Shown here: in pieces, positions 1 through 14,765 of the stretch | Layout: the number at the start of each line of letters is the position of its first letter | Position numbering within the stretch: the stretch's first letter is position 1 | NCBI GenBank assembly: GCA_963402885.1 | Contig: OY727096.1 | Span: forward strand, 8,069,501-8,133,500 | Direction: 5' to 3' | Length of the DNA: 64,000 nt | Source: Antedon bifida | Taxonomy: Eukaryota; Echinodermata; Crinoidea; Comatulida; Antedonidae | Notes under the pieces: generated by a model | Database searches by the model: none | Seen by the model: the letters and a program-made list of their open reading frames with translations, nothing else | What the model was told of the DNA's origin: nothing | Position numbers and translations under genes: made by a program

Positions 1-4
1 GTTA

Positions 5-1648
5 GTGATTCACGTCTTTATTATTCTAGTTTTCAGCTTGTTACTTTTCAGACATAACATTGCAGAAAACAGCACTTACTCTTTCATATCATACACAGAA
101 GTAATTGTGACAATAGTAAAATCAAGTGAAACATACCAGAAGCCACAACATACAGCAATTGAAGAGGATCTTAAAGGTGTTAAATGTGAGCTTTTCATAT
201 CTTTAAATGAGCAACAAGATAAAGGAATACACACATGTCAAGACGATGCGGGTAGGTACCATCTGGCTCCTTTACAAAATGTAGATGCTGAATCTATGCC
301 TTCAAAATGCGTAACAACTTGTGATATACCAAACATCATTGAGGGAGAGGAAGTAACATTTCCTTGTGAGATCATGACTGTGTGTAAAGTCACAATTGGA
401 TGGATTCAAAGAAATAACTACAACATACATCACTACAATGATTTGAAGTTTAATATGACTTTGAAAGGGTTTCATTCTGGAAAAGGCATATTCTTTTACT
501 GTAGTTATTATGCTATTCAACTTGGATATTTCTGCTACACATTCACATTAGAAGTTAGAAAAAAATTAATTGTAAACATTAAACCTTCACATACAACAGC
601 TAAAGACTTTGGCTTCTACTGCTTTGAATGTCAAGCTACCGGTGGATCTGGCAAAAAGGTTTATAACTGGACATTAAATGGTGAATACTTGGCTGATCAA
701 TATAAATGGTGCTTTAAGGGATTGTCAGCTGGTGGTAACATTATACAATGTGTCGTGACTACAGATACTCAGATTATCTCAAATATGGTAGAATTGGATT
801 TAGCAAGTTATACAAAACCAGCAGATGGTACGGGTACAACTAATTTCAGCATCTATTTTATTTTATTCATATTAACTGGCAGTGCCACATTACTTTTTGC
901 CGTATTCATATTCCTTTATTGCATGTATCGCAAGAAAATACATGACGAATATTCTATCAGACTTGATGATATTTCTAAAACTTTCAGAAGGCAAAAAACA
1001 GAACCACAAGAAATATATATTAATAAAGACAAAGAAGCTTCATGTATCAAATCTGAAAATGAAATTTATTACAGTATTAAAGATGACGATCAACCCTCAA
1101 CAAGTAAAGAGAGGGAAGTAATAATATCTCAAGCAGAAAATGAAATGTGTAATTTTAAGAAAAAAGACACAATAGTAAATGATCATGAAAACATATATTA
1201 TAGCATTCACGATGATGATGATGATGATGATGATGATTATCAATCTTTGAAAAGTAGACCGACAGAAACAGTGAGAGTCAACCAAGCAGATGATGAATTT
1301 TATACATCTACAGTAGAACAACTTGAAGATGTATATTATTATAGCATTACATATGATGATGATGATGATCAACCTTCAACAAGTAGACAATCAGTAAGCA
1401 ACAAGCTAGAAAATAATGAACCAAGGAAAAACAGAAAAATGACAAATAAAATCAAACATTTTGGGCAGTTTACAAATTCTAATTGTGGTTATAGCTTTGA
1501 TGTCACCAATGAATCTCAAACAAGTGAAGAAAAGAAAACAATAGATGAATATGATGATACAGTTGACGACTACTTGACAACAATGGAGCTAAACAGCAAA
1601 AAAATATATAGTAACAATGATGACGATTACTTAGAAATTATACCATAA
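5..1648 (+). CDS. Ig-like type I membrane receptor with repeated YYSI/poly-Asp tail (5' end outside window)
   Basis: The frame is open to the left edge and the first codon counted here is GTG, so the true start probably lies before the window. Numbering from base 5, residues 3-20 are hydrophobic (signal-peptide-like). About residues 110-190 and 200-265 look like Ig-type folds: C...W...Y-x-C in the first, and a cysteine, GGSGK, YNWTLNG and a later cysteine in the second. N-glycosylation sequons are present. A membrane span lies at about 281-307, followed by YRKK. The roughly 240-residue cytoplasmic tail carries three Y-Y-S-I motifs (about 354, 398 and 445), each followed by an aspartate run, plus further YxxI-like sites near the C-terminus (YLEII). 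The motifs resemble YxxI/hemITAM or sorting signals but are too far apart for a classical ITAM. Everything from ectodomain to stop lies in one exon. Ligand and family name are not recognised; an immune-receptor role is inferred. Confidence 0.7.
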   Translation: MIHVFIILVFSLLLFRHNIAENSTYSFISYTEVIVTIVKSSETYQKPQHTAIEEDLKGVKCELFISLNEQQDKGIHTCQDDAGRYHLAPLQNVDAESMPSKCVTTCDIPNIIEGEEVTFPCEIMTVCKVTIGWIQRNNYNIHHYNDLKFNMTLKGFHSGKGIFFYCSYYAIQLGYFCYTFTLEVRKKLIVNIKPSHTTAKDFGFYCFECQATGGSGKKVYNWTLNGEYLADQYKWCFKGLSAGGNIIQCVVTTDTQIISNMVELDLASYTKPADGTGTTNFSIYFILFILTGSATLLFAVFIFLYCMYRKKIHDEYSIRLDDISKTFRRQKTEPQEIYINKDKEASCIKSENEIYYSIKDDDQPSTSKEREVIISQAENEMCNFKKKDTIVNDHENIYYSIHDDDDDDDDDYQSLKSRPTETVRVNQADDEFYTSTVEQLEDVYYYSITYDDDDDQPSTSRQSVSNKLENNEPRKNRKMTNKIKHFGQFTNSNCGYSFDVTNESQTSEEKKTIDEYDDTVDDYLTTMELNSKKIYSNNDDDYLEIIP

Positions 1649-1680
1649 GTTTAAAAAAAACAGTGCATGACATGGATTGA

Positions 1681-1686
1681 AATAAA
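1681..1686 (+). terminator. AATAAA polyadenylation signal of the Ig-like receptor
   Basis: A canonical AATAAA lies 33 bases after the stop codon at 1648. It supports 5-1648 being the terminal exon of a transcribed gene. Confidence 0.5.
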
Positions 1687-1689
1687 TTG

Positions 1690-4909
<3,220 letters not shown>

Positions 4910-5139
4910 TATCGCTAGTTGTTTACTGAAGATAAACAAACATCACAATGTTATTTTAATAATAAAAATATCCCACCTCTCAGAAGCGGATCCAGGGAAG
5001 AAGCACTACACCCATTTTTCTTTTTCTTTCATTTTTTTTTGGATATTTAGGCAAATTACAAAGGATAACCATAAGCGAATTCATTAACTATCCTTGTTAA
5101 AGGTGGCAATCCTGACAAACACATAAGATGTAAACATAA

Positions 5140-5275
5140 CAAGTCTTTGGGAGTGGAGTTGTAATTTGTCATTAGAAAAAATCCTGACATATGACAGGAC
5201 TTGAACCTAGGACCCTTGGATTAGTAGCAGAGAATAATAACCACCAAGCCACAACTCCACTCTACTGACAGCCAA
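5140..5275 (-). mobile_element. tRNA-derived SINE-like element
   Basis: On the minus strand there is an A-box-like TGGCTTGGTGGTTA and, about 30 bases on, a B-box-like GGTTCAAGTCC. This is the layout of an RNA polymerase III promoter. A GGAGTGGAGTTGT block near 5151 has its complement in the array to the right. Sequence beyond the boxes does not fold as a usable tRNA. Likely a tRNA-derived SINE. Confidence 0.55.
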
Positions 5276-5501
5276 TAACCACCAAGCCACAACTCCACTC
5301 TACTGACAGCCAATAACCACCAAGCCACAACTCCACTCTACTGACAGCCAATAACCACCAAGCCACAACTCCACTCTACTGACAGCCAATAACCACCAAG
5401 CCACAACTCCACTCTACTGACAGTCAATAACCACCAAGCCACAACTCCACTCTACTGACAGCCAATAACCACCAAGCCACAACTCCACTCTACTGACAGC
5501 C
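5236..5501. repeat. 38-bp minisatellite, 7 copies, made from the SINE head
   Basis: Seven consecutive nearly identical 38-base units (AATAACCACCAAGCCACAAC, then TCCACTCTACTGACAGCC). Each unit carries the complement of the A-box-like motif of the neighbouring SINE, so the array is an in-place tandem amplification of its 5' part. Confidence 0.9.
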
Positions 5502-7796
5502 AAAATGAAATGAGTTTTATTTTTGACAGACTATAACAACAAATAATAAAAACAGCTCAAATAGGTAAATTTTAGCCAATGTACAAGGAAGCACCCTGCC
5601 TTGCAGGCATACAGTAGATGCAGCTCTTTTGAAATCTCCAACGTTTCAGACATTTTGAATCATGATCTGCCCCTCTGACAAAAAAAAAACATTTTAAAAT
5701 GAGTGCAAACAGAGTAACTAACAGCGATGCAATACACATAACATGAATAATTAAATAAAAGAGTGCAACAAGACACATAAATGACAAATGCAGTTAAATT
5801 AAATACTAGATCAGAAAATAATCTAGTATCATTTATAAACTACTACGGTACTGACAGTGGACAACCTGTTTTGCCAATGATGAGTACTAGGATTTGAATC
5901 TATGATTTTGAAATGGCATGACAATGAAGTGCACTGGAAACTACAATTATTTGAAGGAAAAAATGACAAGCAAAATAATAAACATTATCAATCAATCAAT
6001 CAAGCAATCAGATTTATATAGCGCCAGTATCCATAATAATGTTCAAAGGCGCTTGACAAAGTTAAGCAGGAAATGCCTCTGTGTAAAAATGGGTTTTTAG
6101 TCGTGTTTTGACATTTTTTAGGAACACTATTCAATGCCGAGAATCCATTACATTTCATTCACTTTTGTCATGCATGCATGACAAGGGCAACAGAAGTTTA
6201 AGTACAGGATAAAAAAATGATTTTAAAATATTTAAATTATCAATATCAACCATTTGTTTCCCAACACAAAGCTGCAGAAATGGTTAGTTATATTGAAAGT
6301 AGTATAGTAAGAATAGTGAAATATAAGTACAAAATAAGAAATAAAGAACAATGAACAAAACAATTTATAATGCAAATTAGTGAAGATTTCTACCTAAAGA
6401 GGCAACCCACTTTTGCAGGTATCAGTCAACTCTCCCATTATCAGACACCCTTATCATATCTGCTTTTCTAGAAATTCTGGTTGTCCAAATGTGTCAATGT
6501 AAATGGTAGAAAAGAATTTGGGAACAGCAAGGATGGTCTAGTTTCCATGTATTGTACGACTATAAATACTGTACCACAGCAGTTTTTGTTTTGTATAGGT
6601 TAGTTATTGCACAGTACATGTTATGAATGATTTCTAGTTAAACCAGATCACATCCATGGGATCAGTATCAAATACATGATCAGGCCTAACAATATGCAGA
6701 GGGTAAAAACGTACTGTACATTTTACAGTAATAAAAAATAAAAATACTATGCATACCTATTCTAAAAAAAAAACATGAATTTAAATGATAAACAGATACA
6801 GTAATAACGATTAAAATGATACTTTTTTTATAGCATTTTATATTCCTACGAATACCAACCTTTATTAAGGACAACACATTTACAATAACAAAATGTCTAG
6901 AGACAAAAGAATACACAGTAAACTGACTGTAGTAATACAGTACTGTACTTGAACCTCACACTACTGTATATACTGTAAGATAGATAGATAGATATCTGTT
7001 CATGTGGTATACATGTGAATCCCAGTCCTATCATAATTTGTGGACCTAAAGAACAACCATTCTATTTTAGGAAGGGCATAATGTCGAAATTATGTATAAT
7101 TTATAATAATTTACATTTATGATTTTAGTTTGTAATGCAGTAAAAAAAAAGTATCTATGACGGCCAATCAAAATAGTTTGCAAAAGTAACTGCATTAACA
7201 AGTTAAATTAAAATAATAATGTTGACATGGCCCCCTTACTTATGCAGGAATTTTCTAGAATGCCAGTTAGACAAGATATCATTTTGCGAGTAGCGAGATA
7301 TGTTTATATTATTTATTATACTGTATTGTTTCTAAAGATAATGCGATTATGTAACAACCGAGGGGAAACTTTTCCTGCTTGTGTTGCCACCCATTGCTGA
7401 TGTTTGATTCAAATGAAATTATATCCCACAAATTGATAAATTGGTTTGACGTAATTTAATACCATTTAATCAATTTTACTGAGCTAAATTGTTAATAAAA
7501 AGATTCAGACACCTTGCCCAAAAAAAGTATAGAATTGAACATCATGTTAGTTTTCAAGATTTATTATGTCCAATATTATAAAGAATACACAAATAGAAAT
7601 ATAGAATAAGAAAAGAAAAATCATACAAATTTCCATTTACATTTTGAGAAATAGCATTCCAGCACATTAAACAAACATGCACATTGGCAGCCAAATGGTG
7701 ATAAGATCAGATACAAAATTAGCAAGTTATGTAACCTAAGCATTTAACTAGTTAATCAACAATTTACAATATGTATAAAAAATTGCCTGGTAGGGG
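5502..7796. other. Non-coding flank upstream of the NRAMP gene
   Basis: AT-rich, with only short chance open frames. It includes the short repeat at 5990-6060 and a GATA tetranucleotide run near 6980. The 5' untranslated exon of the NRAMP gene implied by the acceptor at 4926 should lie in or beyond this stretch, but I cannot place it. Confidence 0.4.
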
Positions 7797-7882
7797 ACCG
7801 GTCTCACCTGGGATGGGCCCGGTCTCACCTGGTAGGGGCCCGGTCTCACCTGGTAGGGGCCCGGTATTGCCTGGTAGGGTTT
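7797..7882. repeat. 21-bp minisatellite (about 4 copies)
   Basis: Four imperfect copies of a GC-rich unit (CGGTCTCACCTGGTAGGGGCC) stand out against the AT-rich surroundings. No gene function is apparent. Confidence 0.8.
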
Positions 7883-9580
7883 TTATGATATAAAATGATG
7901 ATTGTTCAATTTTCATTTGTCAACGTGTCAACAACAACAAACATCACTTATCATAGAGGGTGGTCTTCAATTTGGAATATACCAAATCCAAAGTTCTTTA
8001 CATTAAAAATGTACAAATATACAAACAACGTACAATTAAATATCACAATAAAATTAAATATAATATTACTGCATGTACAGTACTTGATAACATTTTATAT
8101 CATAACTACACTGGGCGATACCGGGCCCTACTAGGAGTATGGGATCATCTCTTGATCATGCTAGTCGATGTAGACACTGCACTGTGGCTTCTGTGGGTCT
8201 ATTGAGGCTGAATAATAGACTACACTTTTTACATGACATAAAACTTGCCACGCAAAGATTACTAATAACAAGGACAATATAAAGCATAAAGAATGAGAGC
8301 ATGTGTACTGTATGTATGAATGTAAGCTAAATATTTAGAATAGATGTCAAAATGTAAGTAAACAAGCTTTTGATTATGCAAATCATTAGAACGTCGTCAG
8401 ACATCTGCACATGCTCACAAATTTACCGCATTCTACAACAATTTTGTATTATGCGCTGCTCAGTATAACTGTAGTTTTAAAAGTTCTATTTCATGTTTCT
8501 GTTCAATGGTTCTAATTTGGATGTTCAGATTTGGTAAAACTTAGGAATTGTGTGCAATTTAAGAATTTTACACATTGCGAAAAACCCTGTAGTGTACGCC
8601 ATCTACAGTAGTTTTACACCACTTTCAAAATCTGCCTTTATGAATGGTCTAGACTTTGATGAAACAGCAAAGTAATTGAATACAAGTTTAGAATAGTAGG
8701 CGTGACATTATAAAACAAATAATGAATGTTTTGTATTTGTTGAATGAGGAGAATATTTCAATTCAACAATTTCAACGCTGCATCATTTGAAAAAGAAATG
8801 TTTAAACTCATGAAAATATCCTCATTATAATTAAATTTATATTTAATTCCTCCAATATTCAATATTTCTGATACAATTCATGTGCAGATATAGAATCTAG
8901 CAGTAACACAATGAAGAATTTAGTCAATAAATTCAGTTTGTGAATAAGGTTAATTGTGAGCTTTGTATTTTGTAGATGCTGATCACGCTCTGGTGAATTT
9001 TGCGTTCATGCTACAGTACATATAAATAATGGAATGTTCCCTAAATAATAAAACAAAATAACTTGTTTACTTACTACATATTTATGGATGGTGTAGGAAT
9101 GTTAGGGATTTAATTGTTGACGTGTAATTTTTAAAGCGGGAATCAACTTTTCCAAGATTCATCCATAATTCCTAAAAATGGCAAAATCAGCACTGTGGTC
9201 ATGTTACAAGAGTTGTCAAAAACAATATAGATTATCTGATAAAACTCCTAAAAACTAGGAAGCCATTTGCCATTTTCCCCTGATTATACATTACATGGAA
9301 GAATGTTAATGGCTGTAGAATATGTTTGCTAATATTCCTAGTATACTTTCGCACCTGTCTTGTATTTCCACTGAAAATAAATACTTACGATTTTTTAAAC
9401 GCCTTTGGCTTTGTTGTTTTTATATACAATTACAAAGTAACAATTTATAGTTGTAACATTTCATTTTCAAGCGTACTGCACTTTTAACCCAAATCAAATA
9501 AAAAACATTCACCAGCAGCTGCGCGGCTGTTGATGGTGAGCGACTTTGAAGTCTTATGCCCAGTTAGGTGCGAAAATACA
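7883..9580. other. Intergenic AT-rich stretch
   Basis: No exon, RNA gene or clear mobile element is recognised. Short open frames at 7895-8205 overlap in two frames and look accidental. Confidence 0.4.
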
Positions 9581-9584
9581 GTAG

Positions 9585-9765
9585 CGCCGCCTAGGTCTAG
9601 TTAGGCTTTGGCCTAGCGGATAGGCCTTCTTAGTACTATAGGCCCCTAGGCCCTAGTAGTAGTACTGTTCTGTAGGCTAGCCTACTAGCTAGCCTAGGCC
9701 CACTACTAGTACTACTACTAGCTATAGGCTAGGCCTAGGCCTAGCCCTACCTAGCTAGTATATCT
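9585..9765. repeat. CTAG/AGGCCT-rich simple sequence
   Basis: The stretch is built largely from overlapping CTAG, TAGGCC and ACTAGT words. Similar patches lie at 10215-10390, 28020-28260 and 61095-61135. It lies about 750 bases upstream of YAE1. Confidence 0.6.
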
Positions 9766-10497
9766 TAATAATAATATGCCTACAGCTTAGTTAGGGTTAC
9801 AGTAGTTTTATTACTCTATCTCATGAAAATATTATGTTAAAAATCAATGCCATTACCAGTTTAATCCTCAAAACACAATTGAAGACTTAATGCAAGTGTT
9901 CAATCTGTTCTTTTTCACACAACACATGACATGTTCATTCAGAATTATACCATATGAAATAGCGGTAATTTTCTTCTATCAATTATTTTTTATCGTGGCG
10001 GGCCGCAAAGTTTTCAGAATTGTATGTTTACATTTTGTGTATCACACAGTGTCATCGCGATCGAACGACGACGACGTGTGTCCAAATAAAGAAGGCCTAG
10101 GGCCTACTAGAGGCTCGTTCAAGTTTACTGTATTAATAGGTAAATAGAAATAAATCACAGTTTTGTGGAATTCAGATGTTGAAGAAAGGTGGGGGAGACT
10201 TTTACATTTATTTTGTATGATCCGTATGAGGCATAGGCCTACTTAATAGGTATGCCTAGCTAGGCCTACGACGACTAGTTAGGCCTAGGCCAGCATGCTA
10301 TTAAGGCTTAATTAAGGGATCCATCCAGGCTAGAGCCCCCACTAGCTAGGACTACATTAAGTAGCCTAGGCGATGTACAGTAGGTAAGGCTAACTAATCA
10401 GATCATAGTTAGAATGGATTGTTCAAACACAAAAATAATAACATTTTTAAATGTATACATTTTTTTACGGTGTCAGATTGACTTACTTTAATGTAGC

Positions 10498-11902
10498 ATG
10501 GATATTTGGGAGGAAGACTTAGACACGCCTAGCAACTGGGATAAGGTGACAAATGATCGATTTAAGGTTTGTTCTATGAATGAATTTTATGTGAAATTTA
10601 TATGAAATTTATATGTATATAATTAATTATATTTATATTATATACAATTATTCTTTTATAAGTGTTTACAGAAAAAGAATTTTATAGGCACCATAGTCAA
10701 ATCTTGCAATTTCAATTACATTTTGTTTCAGTTTGGGTATGCTGAGGGTGTTGTGAAGGGAGAACAAGAGGCGGTACAAGAGGGGTTTAATGTAGGGTTC
10801 AACCAGGCCTCAATTCATGGTCTTCATCAAGGGTTTCTAAAGGGGATACTGAGGTATTAACTTTACTAATCACTAGGTCATCATGTCATTTTGCTGTAAT
10901 CAATCATGCAATCAATGGAGAATATGTACGTTAATAGTCGGCTTAGAAAGGTTTTACTAGACGCTGGGTTGGTTAAACTAAATAAAGGCTGTTGTACCTT
11001 CATATGGCAGATACTGTAGTTAGGCTAAAATTATGGTGGTACTAAAGATAGAAAATCTAACTAAACTAAAGACCATGAAAGTGGTCACTCAGTTTCATCT
11101 GCAATTAGAGTCAGTATTTTAATTTATCCAGGCCATACAAAGTGGAGAGCTGCAAGAATAATATTTTTTAAAAAAAGCTTGTTCATGTCTATGTAGAGCC
11201 AGGATATTTCAATTAGGGGAGCACTAAAATATAATATTAATAGTCTGTCAAGATATATATAAAAGAGTAGTTCTGAATTTCATTTTAGCTGTCAAAAAGA
11301 GGAGCATTATTAAGCCATGTCTACAATATCAATCTTTATGTGACAAAAAAATGTGATGTGCCCATATATGGACATGATGATGTCATATCACTACCATATG
11401 TGCTTATACCACTACCATACAGTATTTGGGCACACTTTTTTTTGTCAAACTAGTTTGATAGTGTAGACAGAGCTTTATTCCCCTTGCAATCAGTGTTTAT
11501 AAAATGATTGAATTTCTTTTCAATATTCTCCACAGTGCACTGTCAACAAGCGACCAACTATACGGATCCTCACCATTTGAGAGTGATTCAAAAGTAGCAA
11601 TGCTAATTGAAAAGGCTAATCAACATTTAGAACAAATTAAAAAATCAAAAACAAAAGAAAAGACAATAAATAATCAAGATACAGATGAAATAGTTAATCA
11701 GAATAATGAATCATCTATAGATGTATCAGGTGATAATGTATGCAGTTGTTTGAAGAAGGACACTAAGGGAGAAATATGTAGTTGTCTGTTAAAACAAACT
11801 ATTGAAAGAAAAGTGAACACTCAACCCGAAATAGATTTAGCAAAGAGTATACTGGGAGCAATCGGGATTGAAGAATCAGAATTACCAGTGTTTATAAAGT
11901 AG
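10498..11902 (+). CDS. YAE1: YAE1 (Yae1 domain-containing protein), 3 exons
   Basis: Exons 10498-10566, 10732-10853 and 11536-11902 have GT-AG borders and matching phases (0, then 2). They give a 185-residue protein. Exon 1 encodes MDIWEEDLDTPSNWDKVTND. Exon 2 encodes the deca-GX3 type Yae1 domain, in which glycine recurs every fourth residue (GYAEGVVKGEQ, GFNVGFNQ, GLHQGFLKGIL). Exon 3 continues SALSTSDQLYG and carries Cys pairs (CSCLKK, CSCLLK). The family acts with LTO1 as adaptor between the cytosolic Fe-S targeting complex and ABCE1/Rli1, so a cytosolic role in ribosome-recycling factor maturation is expected. The domain spacing and the short acidic C-terminus agree with animal YAE1. Start choice: the upstream ATG is immediately followed by TAG. 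Confidence 0.88.
11310..11477. mobile_element. MITE family M1, copy 1 (YAE1 intron 2)
   Basis: The right end reads GTTTGATAGTGTAGACAGAG followed by CTTTA. The left end is a degenerate complement (TAAGCCATGTCTACAATATC). The interior has repeats of ATATCACTACCATAT. Related copies lie at 17414-17524, 23439-23545 and 47756-47938. Confidence 0.75.
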
Positions 11903-12119
11903 GCCTACTGTACACAAGCAAAGGACAAGTATCTGTGGATATAGATACTCCGTGAGCATATTTTGGATAAGTTTGATAATTCAAGGGTTGTAACTCACCG
12001 CTGTTTCTACTCTACTCTCTGAGCCTCAAATAAGTCTTAGTTTATAAGCACGGTCAAGTTTATCCGTCCTGTAGTTGGTCAGTTACAATCTGTTGGATGT
12101 GTCTGAAATAACATTTTTA

Positions 12120-12125
12120 AATAAA
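12120..12125 (+). terminator. AATAAA polyadenylation signal of YAE1
   Basis: AATAAATAAA lies about 220 bases after the YAE1 stop, within an AT-rich 3' flank. Confidence 0.5.
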
Positions 12126-12227
12126 TAAAAAAATAATATGTATATTCTGCATTCATGTTTTGTTTAATGATTTAGTTCTAGACAACACGTTCTAATAATC
12201 GTTTTGATAAACGATTAATAATTTTGT

Positions 12228-12352
12228 TTGGTTCCCACTTGGACGCAACACAAATAATTTGACCAATCACAAGCGACAGTTTGGATGATCCACGGATCGT
12301 GATTGGCCAGATTACTTTTGGTGCACTTGCATTGCGTACAAGTGGGAACCAA
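12228..12352. mobile_element. MITE with about 19-bp terminal inverted repeats
   Basis: The left end GGTTCCCACTTGGACGCAA and the right end TTGCGTACAAGTGGGAACC are inverted copies with one mismatch, enclosing about 85 bases. The interior (TTGACCAATCACAAGCGACA) recurs in degraded form at 26250-26275. No coding capacity, so non-autonomous. Confidence 0.75.
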
Positions 12353-12379
12353 GAGTCCACAAGACTTGCTTACGAAAAC

Positions 12380-14740
12380 TCTCGCCTTTCTGTCTCAACG
12401 TATCACGTTAGTACTACATTGGCAAATGAATAATTGTAATATTCTTCTTGCTTGTGTTTTCAAACATGCTGAGCCCATATAATAACTCAAAAATGTATTG
12501 TAGATGGAGAAGAATTCTATATATCTAAGCTTAGAGTTTGCGAATTTTCTTTTTCTGTTTGTACTTTTTTTTATATGGATGAAATATTTCGTAAATAAAA
12601 GAAATTAAAAATAGGGAAATTAGCTTTGCAAACAAGCTGTTTTACAGTACCGCTATCTATCAAATGGTACCTTCAGCCTCAACAGAGTTTCATCTTAATA
12701 GAGGTGTCTTTGAATATGGGGTTTACCATAGTGGTAAACATATATTTCTCCTCGTTCATTTCCTCAGAGTAGAGGTGTCCCAAAAGAGGCTGCAATTAAT
12801 TTCCATAAATGCATATTGTAGTAGGCCTATATATAAGTGGGCCTAATAGTAATACGATTATAGGAATACCATTATATTATAAACTACAGTATTAATTATA
12901 GTTAGTTCCAGTAAAATTTTCGACGATTTCTCCCAATATAATTATAACTTACCTTAAAAAATATCAGTACAATGTACGGTCTATATTCTTAGCGCTGATA
13001 ATCCATAGACAATCCTTTAAAAATCAACAACATCGCAACATTTTACACAGGGGTGCTCGACAGTTGTGGGTTTAATACAATAATTGGTTGATACACACGC
13101 ATGAGCAGGTTCCATGACTCCACATTTTTAATTCATCTCCCGGGATTCCGGAAATCCTGTATGTTACTTAATTCTTTAAGTATAATATAATAATTGCTCC
13201 GATTCAACAACGATTGTTAACGTCTTCTTTTCAAACTCGAAAACCATGAAACTTGCAAGACATCAAAATACTAATATTTGTTAGCGCTTCTTTAGGCCTA
13301 AACAGTAATAATAAACATAGGAAGCAGTAAAAAGATCTAAGAATACGGACAAAAGTAATTGTATACTACTTACCAATGCCTTTGTAAACAGCGGTATTGT
13401 ACGGTATTGAACAAGAAATACTGTACAAACGTACGAGATAGTCTGTGAAGAATGCAAGTTTTAGGATACTAGGGGTTTAGTACTGTTATTCCAATTTTTC
13501 ACAATATCATTGAGATTGGATGGATTCCGTAGAGCGCCTGCTGACTGAAATTATAACCCTTTCATTCCTCGTTATAATTAATAAACACAGACATAGTTCC
13601 ATATAGTACAGTATACATGTGCATCTACAGCAAGTTGGTGGTAGGTAGGGTATTTCCCGCTGGCCATCTACCGGAACTGTAACTTGATAGTCGCGTAGGC
13701 TATATGCCTACTTATTTGTTACTTTCTTTGCTAACCGTCTTAATTATTGATTACTGTCGTTGACTCGTTTCAATTGACATACATGCATTGCCTTTGTGTA
13801 ACTTGGCTACCTCGTTGTAGATTTTATCATTTTAAAAAATATTTCTTCACTCAAATTCAAACGTAGATCCATAAAAGTATTAATAAATAATATTACTTTA
13901 TGTACACGTAATTTCGATGTATATTTAAACTTTCTTGCTTTATTCAATAATTAAACCACAATAATTATGCTGATTAGTTCGAATGCCATTGCATCGTGAC
14001 AGCTGGTTTTTATTATCATTATACGTATATTCATTTACATAAATCAGTTCATAAGTATAACCTCGAACAGAGTTCGCATCTCATGGCGTTAGGCCTATAG
14101 AAAAACCAAACGTTTAATTAATTAGAATTATCACAATACATTATATCCATGCATCCAACAACAAAAACACGGCATGATCTGGTCTGAGAAAAACAATGAA
14201 ATTCGAATTATTTTCTCAGTCATGCTTTAGTATTTTAACTATGAATTGTTTTGTTACACATGATTAAATATACATTTCTAGGTTACTGGCTTTTTGTTTA
14301 GTTTAATGAAGTATCTATTTTGACGATTAAGGCCTTATTTATAATTTGCTTCGTACAAAGCCACTACGTATGTCCAGAGTGTCACTAGTGGATTGTCTAT
14401 TGACACGTTTCTACGTTTTAGTAAGTTTAACATTTCAAATTACACAATTCTCACAAAAAAGTTTATAGAAAAACGATTATTGGAAAATGTTCACTGTATA
14501 GGCCTACAGTTTTGTATTTTTGTGTCATCAATGTCACGTTTATATACAATTTGTTGCAACAGATTGGCCTACAATCATGCTGCATTAGAGGACTATTACA
14601 TTTCGTTATATTATTCTTCCCTTCTTTCATCCCCATACAAATATCGTAATTCCTTGTTTTTGTAAACCATCTTTCTGCGTATTACTTGTCTTTGTTTAGA
14701 AACATCTAGTAAATCAGACAGGCCTCTTTAAGACATCGTC
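12380..14740. other. Intergenic stretch between YAE1 and the M6PR-like gene
   Basis: No exons or RNA genes recognised. A short open frame at 14393-14665 shows no family resemblance. The segment near 12660-12800 contains phrases like those at 46075-46210 (TTAATA-GAGGTGTC), suggesting a short dispersed element. Confidence 0.4.
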
Positions 14741-14746
14741 TTTATT
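14741..14746 (-). terminator. AATAAA polyadenylation signal of the intact M6PR-like gene
   Basis: TTTATT on the plus strand gives AATAAA on the minus strand, 20 bases past the stop codon at 14766-14768. This supports the assignment of the last exon. Confidence 0.55.
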
Positions 14747-14765
14747 TGTACATTCCAATCAACGT

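Noticed and set aside
5140..5275. Functional tRNA gene on the minus strand
   Set aside because: Only A- and B-box-like motifs are present; acceptor and anticodon stems do not form.
14585..14660. Alternative last exon for M6PR-like A on the minus strand (KDGLQKQGITIFVWG then stop)
   Set aside because: It has an acceptor and the right phase, but 14825-14766 (DGTVYFVSIF...YETMD) fits the family better, has a counterpart in paralogue B at 21300-21280, and is followed by AATAAA.
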